From contig PXBH01000035.1 in NCBI GenBank assembly GCA_003565555.1, positions 1-57,037 of the forward strand: a stretch of 57,037 nucleotides of DNA. The letters are read 5' to 3'. Shown piece by piece: positions 56,493 through 57,037 of this stretch. This DNA comes from Cryomorphaceae bacterium (GTDB lineage Bacteria; Bacteroidota; Bacteroidia; Flavobacteriales_D; Cryomorphaceae). Positions within the stretch are counted from its first letter, which is position 1. The number at the start of each line of letters is the position of its first letter. A program made the position numbers and the translations under genes. Under the pieces are notes generated by a model. The model was not told the origin of the DNA. It ran no database searches and worked only from the letters and a program-made list of their open reading frames with translations.

Positions 56493-57037
56493 ATGGCAGC
56501 ACACACCGTCATCATCGGCAACGGTATCGCCGGAGTTACCTCAGCAAGGCATTTGCGTAAAAATGATGCTTCCGCAAAAATCACCCTCATCAGCGGTGAA
56601 ACCCCGCATTTTTTTTCCCGCACGGCCCTGATGTATGTGTACATGGGCCACATGGCCTTCGAAAATATCAAGCCCTACCAAGACTTTTTCTGGAAGAAAA
56701 ACCGCATTGAGCTCCTGCAAAAATGGGTAACCCGCATCGATTTTGATGCCAAAGAGCTTCGATTCGAAACCGGTGAAAAGCTGAACTACGACCGACTCGT
56801 ACTGGCCACGGGCAGTAAGCCTGCCTTCTACGGGTGGCCGGGACAAGATCTGGAAGGCGTGCAGGGATTGGTGAGTTATCAGGATTTGCAAAAACTCGAG
56901 GCCTCCACTCCCGCGCCGGGTCAAAAAGACCACCCCTGCAAACACGCCGTCATTGTGGGGGGCGGGCTGATCGGCATTGAGCTGGCCGAGATGCTGCTCA
57001 CGCGAAATGTGGCTGTGACCATGCTTGTTCGCGAAAA
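56493..57037 (+). CDS. NAD(P)/FAD-dependent oxidoreductase (3' truncated by window end)
   Basis: The frame runs to the last base; 181 codons are visible. Motifs: FAD-binding HTVIIGNGIAGVTSARHLR (about 4-22), a second strand ITLISGE, LVLATGSKPAFYGWPG (the ATG motif, about 108-123) and the NAD-binding VIVGGGLIGIELAEML (about 155-170). This is the nitrite-reductase/rubredoxin-reductase-like pyridine nucleotide-disulfide class. HFFSRTALMYVYMGHM is distinctive but the partner is unknown. ATG 56493 (MAAHTVIIG) is preferred; ATG 56466 adds nine residues. Confidence 0.85.
   Translation, partial: MAAHTVIIGNGIAGVTSARHLRKNDASAKITLISGETPHFFSRTALMYVYMGHMAFENIKPYQDFFWKKNRIELLQKWVTRIDFDAKELRFETGEKLNYDRLVLATGSKPAFYGWPGQDLEGVQGLVSYQDLQKLEASTPAPGQKDHPCKHAVIVGGGLIGIELAEMLLTRNVAVTMLVRE

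Noticed and set aside
1-57037. Defence islands, prophage, IS transposases, rRNA or a replication origin
   Set aside because: No integrase, transposase, phage structural, restriction, toxin-antitoxin, CRISPR-associated or rRNA sequence was seen on either strand.

Overview
The window is a stretch of a Bacteroidota chromosome. Five things point there: C-terminal type IX secretion (T9SS) sorting domains on at least five proteins; lineage-typical families (DUF5686 with a carboxypeptidase-regulatory-like domain, SprB-like repeats, ASPIC/UnbV proteins); promoters of the Bacteroidota type (-7 box TAnnTTTG); few Shine-Dalgarno sequences; and a moderately GC-rich, protein-dense layout typical of free-living aquatic relatives. 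No phage, IS transposase, CRISPR array or rRNA was seen. Two proline tRNAs (anticodons UGG and CGG) are present.

Layout. 0-9.6 kb: tail of a histidine kinase, an L-Ala-D/L-Glu-type epimerase, a DUF5686 outer-membrane protein with a thioesterase, small unknown proteins, a CoA-binding protein, tRNA-Pro(UGG), an AT-rich orphan gene, a porin-like barrel and a lipoprotein. 10-13.3 kb: a CDF metal exporter and a three-gene DUF2089/membrane protein/hydrolase operon. 13.3-19.4 kb: an SDR oxidoreductase, a crtY-blh retinal-synthesis pair without a local opsin, an outer-membrane protein, and an aminotransferase/sugar-phosphate transferase pair for surface glycan initiation. 19.5-25.2 kb: a CBS-domain protein with a CRP/FNR-type site, a lipoprotein, and a two-component system next to a BamA/D15-type barrel gene whose promoter carries four tandem 11-bp repeats. 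25.4-34.5 kb: mostly housekeeping and small envelope genes (pyrophosphatase, tRNA-Pro(CGG), guanine deaminase, peptide deformylase, lipoprotein, nucleoid-associated protein, TRIC-type channel). Two palindromic intergenic elements sit just before def. 34.6-46 kb: a secreted-protein island with a somatomedin-B/peptidylarginine-deiminase fusion, three CRTAC1-like FG-GAP/ASPIC proteins and a diheme cytochrome. 46-51 kb: thrA-thrB-thrC with a short leader ORF. 51-57 kb: lipid A-type acyltransferase, WYL regulator, YceI, Na+/H+ antiporter, a stress protein, a Rho-N-like small protein and the start of a FAD-dependent oxidoreductase.

The most informative non-coding signals come from reading promoters. 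Perfect or near-perfect -7 boxes correct several start codons, suggest that several mRNAs are leaderless, and place candidate operators (11-bp repeat array, TGAC-N4-GTCA palindrome, yceI palindrome, DUF2089 direct repeats) exactly where regulators would act. All functional calls rest on motifs read by eye; no database search was run.
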